A stretch of DNA of 64,000 nucleotides from an uncultured Oscillospiraceae bacterium (GCA_947589225.1 CANQBC010000002.1:99954-163953), one strand, 5' to 3'. Counted from the stretch's first letter, positions 16,963 to 26,173 are shown. The notes: a model not told the origin generated them from the sequence alone. Translations and numbers: made by a program.

Positions 16963-18038
16963 GCGGCCGCGTTTTGGTGGCCATGAGCGGAGGGGTGGAC
17001 TCCTCCGTGGCGGCGTATCTCCTGAAAGCGCAGGGGTTTGACTGCGTGGGCGTCACCATGCGGCTTTTTGACAACGCGCTTTTGGGGCTTGCCGGCGAGA
17101 GCACCTGCTGCTCTGTGGACGACGTGGAGGACGCGCGCTCCGTGTGCGCCGGGCTGGGGATCCCCTTTTTGACCCTGGACCTCTCCGGGGAGTTTAAGTC
17201 CCGCGTCATCGACAAGTTTGTCGCCGAGTATGAGCATGGGCGCACGCCCAACCCCTGTATCGACTGCAACCGGTACCTGAAATTCTCCCGGCTCCTTGAC
17301 TACGCCCGGTCGGTGGGCTGCGAGACCGTCGCCACCGGGCACTACGTCCGGCGGACGGAGACGGAGCGCGGCGTTGAGCTGCGAAAGGCGCGGGACGCCG
17401 GGAAGGACCAAAGCTACGTGCTGGCGCAGCTGACGCCGGAGCAGCTCTCCCACGCCCTCTTCCCCTTGGGGGAGCTTACCAAGGATCAGGTGCGGGCGGT
17501 GGCGGAGCGGGAGGGCTTTATCAACGCCCGGAAAAAGGAGAGCCAGGACATCTGCTTTGTGCCGGACGGGGACTACCTGGCGTTTATGGAGCGGTTCACC
17601 GGCAAAAAGAGCGAGCCGGGGGATCTTGTGGACGAGTCCGGCCGTGTGCTGGGCCGGCACCGGGGCGCCGCGGGGTACACCGTGGGACAGCGCCGGGGCC
17701 TGGGCGTCGCGGCGGACAGGCCGCTCTACGTGAAGGCCAAGGATATGGAAAAAAACACCGTCACCGTCTCCTACGAGGAGGGCCTTTATTCCCCCACGGC
17801 CCGCGTGGCCGGGGTAAACTGGCTTGTAAAGCCGGAGCGTTTTCCCTTCTCCTGCTCGGCGAAGCTGCGCTACCGTCAGAAAGAGGAACCCTGCCGGGTG
17901 GACAGGGCGGACGGCGGAGAGCTGCTGCTGACCTTCGACGCCCCCCAGCGGGCCGTCACCCCCGGACAGGCGGCGGTGATGTACGACGGGGAGCGCGTCC
18001 TGGGCGGCGGCACTATCGTCGTCGCGGACCACGCTTAA
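16959..18038 (+). CDS. mnmA: tRNA-specific 2-thiouridylase MnmA
   Basis: Makes 2-thiouridine at the wobble position (U34) of tRNA-Lys, Glu and Gln. The PP-loop LVAMSGGVDSSVAA lies near residues 6-19. The catalytic first cysteine is in NPCIDCNRYLKF, and the second lies in ESQDICFVPDGDY. The C-terminal beta-barrel ends with ALR-like CRYRQ/EP and TPGQAAVMYDGERVLGGG. The 359 residues are normal. Its start overlaps the HD-gene stop (ATGA). A repeat-rich gap of 427 bp follows. Confidence 0.96.
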   Translation: MSGRVLVAMSGGVDSSVAAYLLKAQGFDCVGVTMRLFDNALLGLAGESTCCSVDDVEDARSVCAGLGIPFLTLDLSGEFKSRVIDKFVAEYEHGRTPNPCIDCNRYLKFSRLLDYARSVGCETVATGHYVRRTETERGVELRKARDAGKDQSYVLAQLTPEQLSHALFPLGELTKDQVRAVAEREGFINARKKESQDICFVPDGDYLAFMERFTGKKSEPGDLVDESGRVLGRHRGAAGYTVGQRRGLGVAADRPLYVKAKDMEKNTVTVSYEEGLYSPTARVAGVNWLVKPERFPFSCSAKLRYRQKEEPCRVDRADGGELLLTFDAPQRAVTPGQAAVMYDGERVLGGGTIVVADHA

Positions 18039-18137
18039 CCTCGGGCTTCCGTTGGCCGCCCTCAGGCGCTGTGTTCGCTCCTCCTCTCCCCACGCGATCT
18101 CCGATCGCGCCAGATTGTCAAAAAACTCAAATTGAGT

Positions 18138-18410
18138 ATTTTTTCCGGCGGCATGTACGTCGGAAAAAATACCTTTTGTCGCCCAAGTGTGCCGGCGTCC
18201 TCGCGCAAGCCGCTTAACCTCGCCCCGCCGCAAGGGCAGGGCTCAGGCGCAGGCTTGGCTCGTCCTTTCCCCACGCAATCATGATTGCGCGGGGACCCCG
18301 GCGCGCGCAGGGCGACGGCAGGGAAATTCCGCGTGAATTTCGCAAAAATTCACGCGGAATTTCCCGCACGTTCCCCTTTGTCGGAAAAGGCCAAAGGCCT
18401 TTTTCGACAG
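18138..18410 (-). repeat. Modular intergenic hairpin repeat, copy A (inverted)
   Basis: Lies in the 427-bp gap 18039-18465, which holds no gene. Read on the - strand it has the same module order as copies B and C: a stem at 18379-18409 (TGTCGGAAAAGGCC arm), a perfect 20-bp stem at 18321-18365 with a 5-nt loop, a GCGCGC/CGCACAC module split here by about 110 bp of extra DNA (18204-18300), and a final ATTTTTTCCGGCGG hairpin near 18138-18171. With copy B it forms an inverted pair around the YfbR-like gene. A second partial motif (CACGCGATCTCCGATCGCGC and relatives near 18093, 18274 and 18415) also recurs in this gap. Confidence 0.8.
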
Positions 18411-18465
18411 GTTGACGCGATCTCCGATCACGCGGGGATCCCATTATTATCAGAAAGGGTATCAT

Positions 18466-19041
18466 ATGAGCTACAACTTTTTTGCCCTCATCTCCCGGAT
18501 GAAGAACATCGATCGGTGGGCGCTGATGAGAAACGCCGACCGGGAAAACGTGATGGAGCACTCCCACATGGTGGCGGTGCTGGCCCACGCGCTGGCGGTG
18601 ATCCGCCGGGACGTGATGGGCGTCCCCTGCTCGCCGGACAGGTGCGCCGCCGCGGCGCTCTTCCACGACGCGCCGGAGATCTTCACCGGCGACATGCCCA
18701 CGCCCGTCAAGTACCACGACCCGGAGATGCGCTCCGCCTACCGGCGGGTGGAGGAGGGCGCCATCGCCAAGCTTGTAAACGGCCTTCCGGAGATCATGCG
18801 GCCGGAGTACGACATGCTCCTCCGGGACGAGGGCGGCGTCCGGGACGTCGTCCGGGCGGCCGACAAGCTCTCGGCGTACATAAAGTGTGTGGAGGAGCTG
18901 AAAACGGGAAATCTGGAATTTAAGTTGGCGGCAGAGTCCACCTTGGGGAAGCTCCGGGCCATGGGCATGGCGGAGGTCGACTATTTCCTGGACAACTTTA
19001 TGGACGCCTTTGAAAAGACCATCGACGAGCTGAGCGTATAA
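18466..19041 (+). CDS. YfbR-like HD-domain 5'-deoxynucleotidase
   Basis: A 191-residue HD protein closely resembling E. coli YfbR, which dephosphorylates deoxynucleoside 5'-monophosphates. Motifs: RMKNIDRWALMRNADRENVM, EHSHMVAVLAHALAVI and FHDAPEIFTGDMPTPVKY, with a late DKLSAYIKCVEE helix. The ATG at 18466 follows AGAAAGGG; an upstream in-frame TTG at 18412 would start inside the repeat. The gene is bracketed by inverted copies of the intergenic repeat, a possible sign of past mobility. Confidence 0.92.
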   Translation: MSYNFFALISRMKNIDRWALMRNADRENVMEHSHMVAVLAHALAVIRRDVMGVPCSPDRCAAAALFHDAPEIFTGDMPTPVKYHDPEMRSAYRRVEEGAIAKLVNGLPEIMRPEYDMLLRDEGGVRDVVRAADKLSAYIKCVEELKTGNLEFKLAAESTLGKLRAMGMAEVDYFLDNFMDAFEKTIDELSV

Positions 19042-19042
19042 A

Positions 19043-19220
19043 CCTGTCGGAAAAGGCCTGCGGCCTTTTCCGACAAAGGGGAACGTGCGGGAAATTTCAT
19101 GTGAATTCTACGGAATTCACATGAAATTTCCCTGCCGTCACGCTGCGCGCACGGCCCTTTAGGCCGCACACTTGGGCGACAAAAGGTATTTTTTCCGACG
19201 TACGTGCCGCCGGAAAAAAA
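19043..19220 (+). repeat. Modular intergenic hairpin repeat, copy B
   Basis: Starts two bases after the YfbR-like stop. Modules: stem TGTCGGAAAAGGCC / GGCCTTTTCCGACA (19045-19076); perfect 20-bp stem 19089-19108 with 19113-19132 around a TACG loop; GCGCGCACGGCC...GGCCGCACAC; then TTTTTTCCGACGTACGTGCC and its partner GGAAAAAAA. The 20-bp stem differs in sequence from those of A and C but keeps pairing. Confidence 0.85.
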
Positions 19221-19264
19221 CTGATCTTGGGCTTTTGACAATTTGGTATAAGAAGGAGGAAGCT

Positions 19265-19534
19265 ATGAAAGCCATTGTGACAGTGATTGGCAAGGACACC
19301 GTGGGCATCATCGCCCATGTGTGCGCGGTGCTGGCCCAGAACGGGGTGAACGTGCTGGACATCAGCCAGACCGTCATGCGGGAATATTTCACCATGATCA
19401 TGCTGGTGGACACCGCCGGGTGCAGGGTGGACTTTGCCGCCCTCGCCGACATCCTCAAAAAGGACGGGGCGGAACACGGACTGGATATCCGCATCCAGCG
19501 GGAGGACATCTTTGAGGCCATGCACAGGATATGA
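19265..19534 (+). CDS. ACT-domain protein (UPF0237 family)
   Basis: An 89-residue single ACT domain (MKAIVTVIGKDTVGIIAHVC...), a small-molecule-sensing regulatory fold. The ATG at 19265 follows AAGGAGG; upstream in-frame sequence belongs to the repeat. This family is often encoded next to the UPF0210/PFL protein, exactly as here (230 bp downstream), so the two probably act together. The ligand, perhaps an amino acid, is unknown. Confidence 0.93.
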   Translation: MKAIVTVIGKDTVGIIAHVCAVLAQNGVNVLDISQTVMREYFTMIMLVDTAGCRVDFAALADILKKDGAEHGLDIRIQREDIFEAMHRI

Positions 19535-19540
19535 ACTGGC

Positions 19541-19714
19541 TCGAAAGTCCTGACGGGCTTTCGATGCCAAGGGGATGCGTGCGGGAAATTTTCTCTGAAT
19601 TTTGCGAAATTCAGAGAAAATCCCCCTGCTGTTTTCCTGCGCGCACGGCCCTGCGGGCCGCACACTTCGCAAAACAAAAGGTATTTTTTCCGACGTACAT
19701 GCCGCCGGAAAAAA
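19541..19714 (+). repeat. Modular intergenic hairpin repeat, copy C
   Basis: Same order as copy B. First stem TCGAAAGTCC / GGGCTTTCGA (19541-19564); long stem 19583-19602 with 19607-19624 (18 bp plus a 2-nt bulge); GCGCGCACGGCCC...GGGCCGCACAC; then the TTTTTTCCGACGTACATGCC hairpin. The arms differ in sequence from the other copies, but the complementary arm changes with them. Confidence 0.85.
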
Positions 19715-19763
19715 TTTTGAATTGGAGTTTTTCAGCGACGACGGCTGAAATTGTGAGGTTTAC

Positions 19764-21113
19764 ATGATTACAACAAGCGAAATTCTTGAGACCATCGAAA
19801 TGATCAGCCAGCAGCATCTGGACATCCGTACCATCACCATGGGGATCTCCCTGCGTGACTGCGGACATCCGGATCTCAGAACGTGCTGTGACAAAATATA
19901 CGACAAAATTACAAGGCGGGCCGAAAACCTGGTCAAAACCGGCGAGGACATTGAGCGGGAATTCGGCATCCCCATCGTCAACAAGCGTATTTCCGTGACG
20001 CCCATCGCCATCGCCTGCGAGTGCTGCGACACCGAGGACTACGCGGAGTTTGCCCGAACCCTGGACAGGGCGGCGAAGGAGGTGGGCGTCAACTTCATCG
20101 GCGGCTTTTCCGCCCTGGTACAGAAGGGCTTCACCGTGGGGGATCGGAACCTCATTCGCTCCATCCCCGAGGCGCTGTGCGCCACCGAGCGGGTCTGTTC
20201 GAGCGTCAACGTGGGCTCCACCCGGGCCGGCATCAACATGGACGCCGTGGCGCTGATGGGGCGCGTCGTCAAGGAGACGGCGGACAGGTCGGACGGGCAG
20301 GGCTGCGCCAAGCTCGTCGTGTTCTGTAACGCGGTGGAGGATAACCCCTTCATGGCCGGGGCCTTCCACGGAGTGGGAGAGCCGGAGTGTGTCGTCAACG
20401 TGGGCGTCTCCGGGCCGGGCGTGGTTCACAGCGCGCTGAAAAGGTGCGCCGGTAAGCCCCTGAACGAGGCCGCCGAGGTCATTAAAAAGACGGCCTTCCG
20501 GGTGACGAGAATGGGGGAGCTGGTAGCCCAGGAGGCATCCCAAAGACTGGGCGTGCCCTTCGGCATTGTGGATCTGAGCCTCGCGCCCACGCCCGCCGTG
20601 GGAGACTCGGTGGCGGATATTCTGGAGGAGCTGGGTCTGGAGTCCGTGGGCGCTCCGGGGACAACGGCGGCGCTGGCGCTATTAAACGACGCGGTCAAAA
20701 AAGGCGGCGTCATGGCGTCCTCCAACGTGGGGGGCCTGTCGGGCGCGTTCATCCCGGTGAGCGAGGACGCGGGGATGATCCGGGCCGCGGCGGCGGGAAA
20801 ACTCTCGATTGAGAAGCTGGAGGCCATGACCTGTGTGTGCTCCGTGGGGCTCGATATGATAGCCCTTCCGGGGGACACCACGGCGGAGACCATATCCGCC
20901 GTCATCGCCGACGAGGCGGCCATCGGCATGATCAACCAGAAAACCACCGCCGTCCGGGTCATTCCCGTGCCGGGGAAGGGCGTGGGCGACTTTGTGGACT
21001 TCGGCGGTCTTTTGGGCCGCGCGCCCGTCATGGCGGTGAACCCGGCAAGTCCCGCCGCCTTCATCCGCCGGGGAGGACGGATCCCGGCGCCCATAAACTC
21101 CCTGAAAAACTGA
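19764..21113 (+). CDS. UPF0210/PFL-family protein (DUF711)
   Basis: A 449-residue protein of the UPF0210 (DUF711) family, related in fold to glycyl-radical enzymes but lacking the radical domain; no reaction is established. Conserved stretches: [63 protein letters not shown] and [20 protein letters not shown]. It follows its usual ACT-domain partner. A terminator-like stem lies just after it, before dnaA. Confidence 0.93.
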   Translation: MITTSEILETIEMISQQHLDIRTITMGISLRDCGHPDLRTCCDKIYDKITRRAENLVKTGEDIEREFGIPIVNKRISVTPIAIACECCDTEDYAEFARTLDRAAKEVGVNFIGGFSALVQKGFTVGDRNLIRSIPEALCATERVCSSVNVGSTRAGINMDAVALMGRVVKETADRSDGQGCAKLVVFCNAVEDNPFMAGAFHGVGEPECVVNVGVSGPGVVHSALKRCAGKPLNEAAEVIKKTAFRVTRMGELVAQEASQRLGVPFGIVDLSLAPTPAVGDSVADILEELGLESVGAPGTTAALALLNDAVKKGGVMASSNVGGLSGAFIPVSEDAGMIRAAAAGKLSIEKLEAMTCVCSVGLDMIALPGDTTAETISAVIADEAAIGMINQKTTAVRVIPVPGKGVGDFVDFGGLLGRAPVMAVNPASPAAFIRRGGRIPAPINSLKN

Positions 21114-21126
21114 AAATCCCCCTTCT

Positions 21127-21156
21127 CCCGCTCCCGTTTGGGGGCGGGCGTTTTTT
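21127..21156 (+). terminator. Probable terminator before dnaA
   Basis: An imperfect GC-rich stem (CCCGCTCCC / GGGGGCGGG) is followed by a T6 run, 7 bp after the UPF0210 stop region. Confidence 0.75.
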
Positions 21157-21202
21157 GTGTCTGAAAAACAATTTTTTTACTGAATGAAAACCTCATTTTA
21201 TC

Positions 21203-21231
21203 TTGCAATAGAAGTGGATTTTTGGTATAAT
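21203..21231 (+). promoter_or_regulatory. Promoter for dnaA
   Basis: TTGCAA and TATAAT with a 17-bp spacer, 72 bp before the dnaA ATG. No clear DnaA boxes were seen between this promoter and the gene. Confidence 0.8.
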
Positions 21232-21302
21232 AGGGGGTACTGTATGATGCCGTGGAGTCGCCTTTTTTCAAGCGTCGGCCCGGAAAGGTGGATCAGATAA
21301 AA

Positions 21303-22610
21303 ATGAACTCTTTAGATGACATATGGAGCAGCGTACTTGAGCTGATGGGCCAGGAGGTCACCTCCGTGGCGATAAACACCTGGTTTGGAGAGTGCCGTCC
21401 CGTGGGGTTTTCCGAGGAGGGACTGACGCTGTATGTACCCTCGGATTTTAAGCGCAGCGTCATCGCGGCCCGGTTTATGGCCCCGCTGAAGGCCGCCCTC
21501 AGAGAGATATTCTCCGGCGAAATGGAGGTCTTTCTGGTGGGAGAGGAGGGCCTTGAGGAGGAAAACGGTGAAAAGAAGGCCGATCCCATGGATCCGGAGG
21601 AGTACACCTTCGACAAGTTCGTGGTGGGGCCGTCCAACAAATTCGCCCACGCGGCGTGTCTCGCCGTGGCGGAGGGCCAGACGAGGAATTATAACCCTCT
21701 TTTCATTTACGGCGATTCAGGACTTGGAAAGACTCACCTTCTCTACGCCATCCGTCACGAGGTGGCAAGGCGCAATCCCGATGCCTACATCGTCTTTGTC
21801 CGGGGCGAGGACTTCATGAACGAGCTCATAACCGCCATTCAGACAGGGCGGAATGTGGAATTCAGGGAGAAATACCGCAGCGCCGATTTTCTTCTCATTG
21901 ACGATATCCAAACGGTGGCCGGCAAGGTGTCCACCCAGGACGAGATGTTCCACACCTTCAATACCCTCTACGAGGCCAACAAGCAGATGGTGTTCACCTC
22001 CGACCGTCCGCCCTCCGATATGCCTACGCTGACGGAAAGATTAAAGTCCCGTCTGGGTATGGGCCTTCAGGCGGATATACAACCGCCGGATTTTGAAACG
22101 CGCGCCGCCATTGTGAGAAACAAATCCGCAAAGCTGGGTCTGGCCCTCTCCAACGACGTGGTCAACTACATCGCCGACAACATGACCTCCAACGTACGGC
22201 AGCTTGAAGGCGCGGTACTGAAAATTAGGGCTCAGAGCGACCTTATGGATCTTCAGTTGACGGTGCCGGAGGTCGCGCGGATCCTGAAGGACATGTTCCG
22301 TCAGAAGTCCTCCTACGTGCCCACTCCCGACGATATCATTCAGGAGACGGCGAAATACTTCTCCCTGACATGCGAGGACGTAAAGGGACAGCGCAGGACG
22401 CGCAACACGGCCCTGGCCCGTCAGATCGCCATGTACAGCATACGCAGGCTCACAAACCTCTCCCTCCAGGACATCGGGGACATATTTGAGGGCCGCGACC
22501 ACACCACGGTTCTATCCAGCATCCAGAAAATTGAGAAAAACATCTCCACGGATCCCGAATTTGCCCAGATGGTCAAGGACATAACGGCAAATATAAACGC
22601 CAGAAGCTGA
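21303..22610 (+). CDS. dnaA: Chromosomal replication initiator DnaA
   Basis: The AAA+ initiator that binds DnaA boxes and melts oriC. Domain I starts MNSLDDIWSSVLELMG; Walker A GDSGLGKTHLL is near residues 139-149; Walker B is LLIDDIQ; the domain IV DNA-binding signature is FEGRDHTTVLSSIQKI. The 435 residues are normal. The ATG at 21303 is chosen from homology; an upstream in-frame GTG at 21252 would add 17 unrelated residues. The probable origin and dnaN follow. Confidence 0.97.
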   Translation: MNSLDDIWSSVLELMGQEVTSVAINTWFGECRPVGFSEEGLTLYVPSDFKRSVIAARFMAPLKAALREIFSGEMEVFLVGEEGLEEENGEKKADPMDPEEYTFDKFVVGPSNKFAHAACLAVAEGQTRNYNPLFIYGDSGLGKTHLLYAIRHEVARRNPDAYIVFVRGEDFMNELITAIQTGRNVEFREKYRSADFLLIDDIQTVAGKVSTQDEMFHTFNTLYEANKQMVFTSDRPPSDMPTLTERLKSRLGMGLQADIQPPDFETRAAIVRNKSAKLGLALSNDVVNYIADNMTSNVRQLEGAVLKIRAQSDLMDLQLTVPEVARILKDMFRQKSSYVPTPDDIIQETAKYFSLTCEDVKGQRRTRNTALARQIAMYSIRRLTNLSLQDIGDIFEGRDHTTVLSSIQKIEKNISTDPEFAQMVKDITANINARS

Positions 22611-22869
22611 ATAAAATTTTCAACAGAAAATTGTTAATTCAGGTTAAATGATGTTGGTAAAACAGGGAGAAAGCCGTACCCTGTGGAAAAGGGGCATGGA
22701 TATCCACAGGATGGGAAAGGGTGAAAACCGCTGACAAAAGCGGAAAAAATAGAAGTTTCCACATATTTTTGCCCTACTACGAATACTACGAAGAATATAA
22801 AATATATTTTCTTATGATAAAAAATATTCTTTCAATTTAAAAAAATCGATATGTCAAGGAGGACGGACA
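22611..22869. other. oriC: Probable replication origin (oriC) between dnaA and dnaN
   Basis: Contains three one- or two-mismatch DnaA boxes: TGTGGAAAA (22682-22690, reverse orientation), ATATCCACA (22700-22708) and GTTTCCACA (22755-22763). A tandem 9-bp repeat TACTACGAA (22775-22792) and an extremely AT-rich stretch (22793-22850) follow, the layout expected of an unwinding element. The basal unwinding details and any second box cluster upstream of dnaA were not found. Confidence 0.8.
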
Positions 22870-23985
22870 ATGAAATTTTCCTGTGAGAAAAATGATTTGG
22901 TGAACGCCGTGACCATCGCCTCCAGAGCGGCGGCCACCAAAAGCGCGGTACCCAGTATGGAGGGACTTCTTATCGAGGCCGGGGTAGATCTGACCATTTG
23001 GGGATATAATCAAAAGACAGGGATCAGATCCACCATCACCGCCGATGTGACAGAGCCCGGAGCTATCGTCATAAATGCCCGTCTTTTTGGAGACATCATC
23101 CGTAAGCTTCCGGAGGATGTTGTTTACGTCTCCGTCAATGAGAAGTTTATGATCAATATCCGGTGCTCTATGAGCGAGTACAACATCTCCGGCCTTTCCG
23201 CCGATGAATACCCGGAGCTTCCTACCACCGACTACCAGAACTCTATTTATATGCAGGAGAAGAACATTAAATCCATGATAGCCGAAACAAATTTTGCAAT
23301 CATGGACAATGAGGCGCGCCCCATTTACACCGGCGCCCTCTTTGAGGTGGATAACGACATTCTCACCGTGGTAGCCGTGGACGGGTTCCGCCTGGCGTTG
23401 AGACGCGAGAGGGTAGCAAAGACAGAGGTCGGAAAAATATCCTTTGTGGTACCCGGAGCGGCGCTCACCGAGGTGGAGCGGATAGCGGGGGATTCCGAGG
23501 ATCTTGTAAAAATCACCCTTGGTTCCTCCCATGTGATGTTCACCATCGGCAACAACCTTCTCATCTCCAGACGCCTCGAGGGAGAATTTTTAAATTACCG
23601 TAACTCCATCCCCCAGTCCAGCAAGTACAGCATTGACGGCAGCCGCCGCGACCTTGTCAGCACCATTGAGCGCGTGAGCCTGATTATCAGCGACAAATTT
23701 AAAAGCCCTGTCAGGTGCTGCTTTAAGGACAACACGCTGAAGGTGTCCACCGCCACCACGCTGGGCAAGGCCACCGACGAGTGCCCAGTCACCGGCGACG
23801 GGGAGGGGCTGGAGATCGGGTTCAACAACCGCTACATCCTGGACGCTCTGCGGGCCGCGCCCTCCGACAACGTCAGATTCCAGCTTTCTACCAGCGTGTC
23901 CCCCTGCGTCATCGTACCCACCGACGGAAATAAGAACTTTCTCTATATGATACTGCCCGTGAGGCTGCGCGCCAATGAGGGTTAA
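22870..23985 (+). CDS. dnaN: DNA polymerase III beta subunit (sliding clamp)
   Basis: The dimeric ring that tethers the replicative polymerase to DNA. The 371 residues form three clamp domains, starting MKFSCEKNDLVNAVTIASRA and ending with the canonical YMILPVRL near the C-terminus. AAGGAGG precedes the ATG. It ends 11 bp into the next gene, the S4-domain protein. Confidence 0.97.
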   Translation: MKFSCEKNDLVNAVTIASRAAATKSAVPSMEGLLIEAGVDLTIWGYNQKTGIRSTITADVTEPGAIVINARLFGDIIRKLPEDVVYVSVNEKFMINIRCSMSEYNISGLSADEYPELPTTDYQNSIYMQEKNIKSMIAETNFAIMDNEARPIYTGALFEVDNDILTVVAVDGFRLALRRERVAKTEVGKISFVVPGAALTEVERIAGDSEDLVKITLGSSHVMFTIGNNLLISRRLEGEFLNYRNSIPQSSKYSIDGSRRDLVSTIERVSLIISDKFKSPVRCCFKDNTLKVSTATTLGKATDECPVTGDGEGLEIGFNNRYILDALRAAPSDNVRFQLSTSVSPCVIVPTDGNKNFLYMILPVRLRANEG

Positions 23986-24238
23986 GATCAAAGCCCGCGT
24001 AAAGAGCGCGGAACAGATAGCCGTTTCCACGGAGTTTATAAAGCTGGACTCCTTTTTGAAATTTGCAAACGCCGTCGAATCCGGCGGTATGGCAAAGAAC
24101 CTGATTGAAGAGGGTCTTATCAGGGTAAACGGCGAGGTATGTTGTCAAAGGGGAAAGAAACTGCGGCCCGGCGACCGGGTGGAACTTCGGGGACAGATTT
24201 TTGAGGTCACGGCGGAGCAATCATGTACATCGACATAA
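23975..24238 (+). CDS. S4-domain RNA-binding protein (YaaA/RlbA-like)
   Basis: An 87-residue S4-type RNA-binding protein (KLDSFLKFANAVESGGMAKN, IRVNGEVCCQRGKKLRPGD). This small gene sits between dnaN and recF in many Firmicutes and has been linked to ribosome assembly. It overlaps dnaN at its start and recF at its end. ATG 23975 may not be the only start, since the conserved domain begins about 22 residues in. Confidence 0.9.
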   Translation: MRVKIKARVKSAEQIAVSTEFIKLDSFLKFANAVESGGMAKNLIEEGLIRVNGEVCCQRGKKLRPGDRVELRGQIFEVTAEQSCTST

Positions 24239-25326
24239 CGGAGCTTCAGGGCTTTCGCAATTATACCGGTACGAAAGCGGAATTTTCCCGGGAGATAAAC
24301 GTGATCACCGGACGGAACGCCCAGGGAAAAACGAATCTTCTTGAGGCAATTTACGTTCTCTGTACCGGAAAAAGCTTTCGTGCCAGATCTGACGGCGAGC
24401 TTTTGAGCTTTTCGGAGGATGAGGCGCGGCTTTACGCCCATGGGGAGTCCGGGGAGCGGGAACGCCGGGTGGAGATAATTCTCCGGCGGGGCCGGAGAAG
24501 GGAGATGACCGTCAACGGCGTCCGTCAGAAAACGGCGCAGGCATTTGCAGGTTCCTTCGCGGCGGTGCTCTTCTGCCCGGAGGATCTGGAGCTGATACGC
24601 GGGGGAGCCGCCGGACGGCGGCGGTTTATGGACAACTGTATAAGTCAGCTGCGTCCCCGCTACGCCGCAGCGCTTTACGAATTCAACAAAGCCTATGAGG
24701 GCAAGACCAGGATACTCAGAGATATGGAGGAAAAGCCAAGTCTAGCCCCGCTTTTGGAGGAATACGATCAGCAGCTGGCCAGGATGAGCGCGGAGCTTAT
24801 CCATTACAGGGCGCTTTTTATCGAATCCCTGGCTCCGGAGTGCGCCAGGATACACGCGGAATTTTCCTGCGGAGAAAAGCTGGAGTTTTCCTACTCCACC
24901 ATAAAAACTATCGACGACCCCACAAGGCCGGCCAGCGAGCTCCTGCCGCGGATCCTGGAGCATCAGGCGGCCCATAAGCAGGCGGAGACGGCGTCCCGCG
25001 TGTGCCTCACAGGCGCCCACAAAGACGATATCGAGATCTCCATAAACGGCGCGCGGGCCCGCTCCTTTGCCTCCCAGGGTCAGACGCGGACAGCGGCGCT
25101 TTCCATGAAGCTGGCGGAGCTTGAGATACACAAAAGGGCTCTGGGCGAGTACCCGCTTTTATTGCTGGACGATGTGCTCTCGGAGCTTGACGCCACGAGG
25201 CAGGACTTTATTTTAAACCGCATCGGAGGCGGACAGGTATTTATCACCTGCTGTGAGGACGAGAAGATCGCCGCCCGCACAGGCGGCAGAGTGCTGACCG
25301 TGGAGAACGGGAGCATCGGGAATTAG
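24223..25326 (+). CDS. recF: DNA replication and repair protein RecF
   Basis: An ABC-type ATPase that loads RecA at gapped DNA with RecO and RecR. Walker A GRNAQGKTNLLEAI is near residues 27-40; the signature and Walker B region is ASQGQTRTAALSMKLAE ... LLLDDVLSELD. The 367 residues are normal. It overlaps the S4 gene by 16 bp. Confidence 0.96.
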   Translation: MYIDITELQGFRNYTGTKAEFSREINVITGRNAQGKTNLLEAIYVLCTGKSFRARSDGELLSFSEDEARLYAHGESGERERRVEIILRRGRRREMTVNGVRQKTAQAFAGSFAAVLFCPEDLELIRGGAAGRRRFMDNCISQLRPRYAAALYEFNKAYEGKTRILRDMEEKPSLAPLLEEYDQQLARMSAELIHYRALFIESLAPECARIHAEFSCGEKLEFSYSTIKTIDDPTRPASELLPRILEHQAAHKQAETASRVCLTGAHKDDIEISINGARARSFASQGQTRTAALSMKLAELEIHKRALGEYPLLLLDDVLSELDATRQDFILNRIGGGQVFITCCEDEKIAARTGGRVLTVENGSIGN

Positions 25327-25369
25327 AGAAATCCTCGCGCCGCCGGTGATCGCGCAGGGAGAGAATGAC

Positions 25370-25630
25370 ATGTATCTACATTTAGGCCAGGACTGTGTTG
25401 TCCGGGAAAAGACCGTTATCGGGATATTTGATCTGGATAACACCTCCTATTCAAAGATAACCCGGGAATTTCTGAACCGCGCCGAGCGGGAGGGAAGAAC
25501 GGAATACGTGTCCGACGATCTGCCAAAGGCATTCGTCGTCACGGCGGAGGAAGGAAAAAACCGGGTGTATCTAACACAGCTTGCGTCCCAGACGCTTTTT
25601 AAACGCGCCGCGGACGAGGAATTTATATGA
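25370..25630 (+). CDS. remB: DUF370 family protein, RemB/YaaB-like
   Basis: An 86-residue protein beginning MYLHLGQDCVVREKTVIGIF, the YaaB/RemB form of DUF370. In Bacillus the related RemA is a DNA-binding activator of biofilm matrix genes, and yaaB also lies between recF and gyrB. ATG 25370 follows AGGGAGAG; an upstream in-frame GTG at 25346 is less likely. The function here is inferred from family and position. Confidence 0.88.
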   Translation: MYLHLGQDCVVREKTVIGIFDLDNTSYSKITREFLNRAEREGRTEYVSDDLPKAFVVTAEEGKNRVYLTQLASQTLFKRAADEEFI

Positions 25631-25719
25631 TATAAAGGAATAAGAGGGATCCCGCTCAATCGGAGACAGAACGACGGCGGTACGACCCTTTTGCCGATCT
25701 TGTTAAGGAGGGTATAAAT

Positions 25720-26148
25720 ATGGCTAAAATCAAGATGGAACCCATCGAAAAAAAATGGAAGGACAGAAAACATATTCTGGGTATGCCCCTGAGCTTTACA
25801 AAGTACAGCCTTTCAGACGACAGGATATTTCTTGAAAAGGGCCTTTTGAATCTCAAGTCCGAGGAAGTTCTTCTTTACAGGGTGAGGGATATCGACCTTA
25901 AAATGAACCTGGGTCAGAGAATAACCGGCGTGGGCACTGTGTGCGTCTATTCCTCCGACGCCTCCTGCCCGCACCTGGATATAGTCAACGTGAAGCACCC
26001 CCGCCAGGTCAAGGAACTTATTCATCAGGCCGTTGAGGCTGCCAAGGACAAGCGGAGGATGCGGACAATGGAGGTCATGGGGGACGACCCCTTCGACGAC
26101 CCTCACCAGGAAACGGACTTTGATCCGGACAACGATACGATCGATTGA
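25720..26148 (+). CDS. Bacterial PH-domain protein (bPH2-like)
   Basis: A 142-residue soluble protein with a PH-like core ([77 protein letters not shown]), a basic patch and an Asp-rich tail. Usually such domains are membrane-bound; no transmembrane segment is seen here. AAGGAGG precedes the ATG. Function unknown; located between remB and gyrB. Confidence 0.82.
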   Translation: MAKIKMEPIEKKWKDRKHILGMPLSFTKYSLSDDRIFLEKGLLNLKSEEVLLYRVRDIDLKMNLGQRITGVGTVCVYSSDASCPHLDIVNVKHPRQVKELIHQAVEAAKDKRRMRTMEVMGDDPFDDPHQETDFDPDNDTID

Positions 26149-26173
26149 TTTTTTCTTTGGAGGCTATTATCCC

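Noticed and set aside
18412..18465. Upstream TTG start of the YfbR-like gene
   Set aside because: It lies inside the repeat and lacks a ribosome site, while ATG 18466 has one and fits the family N-terminus.
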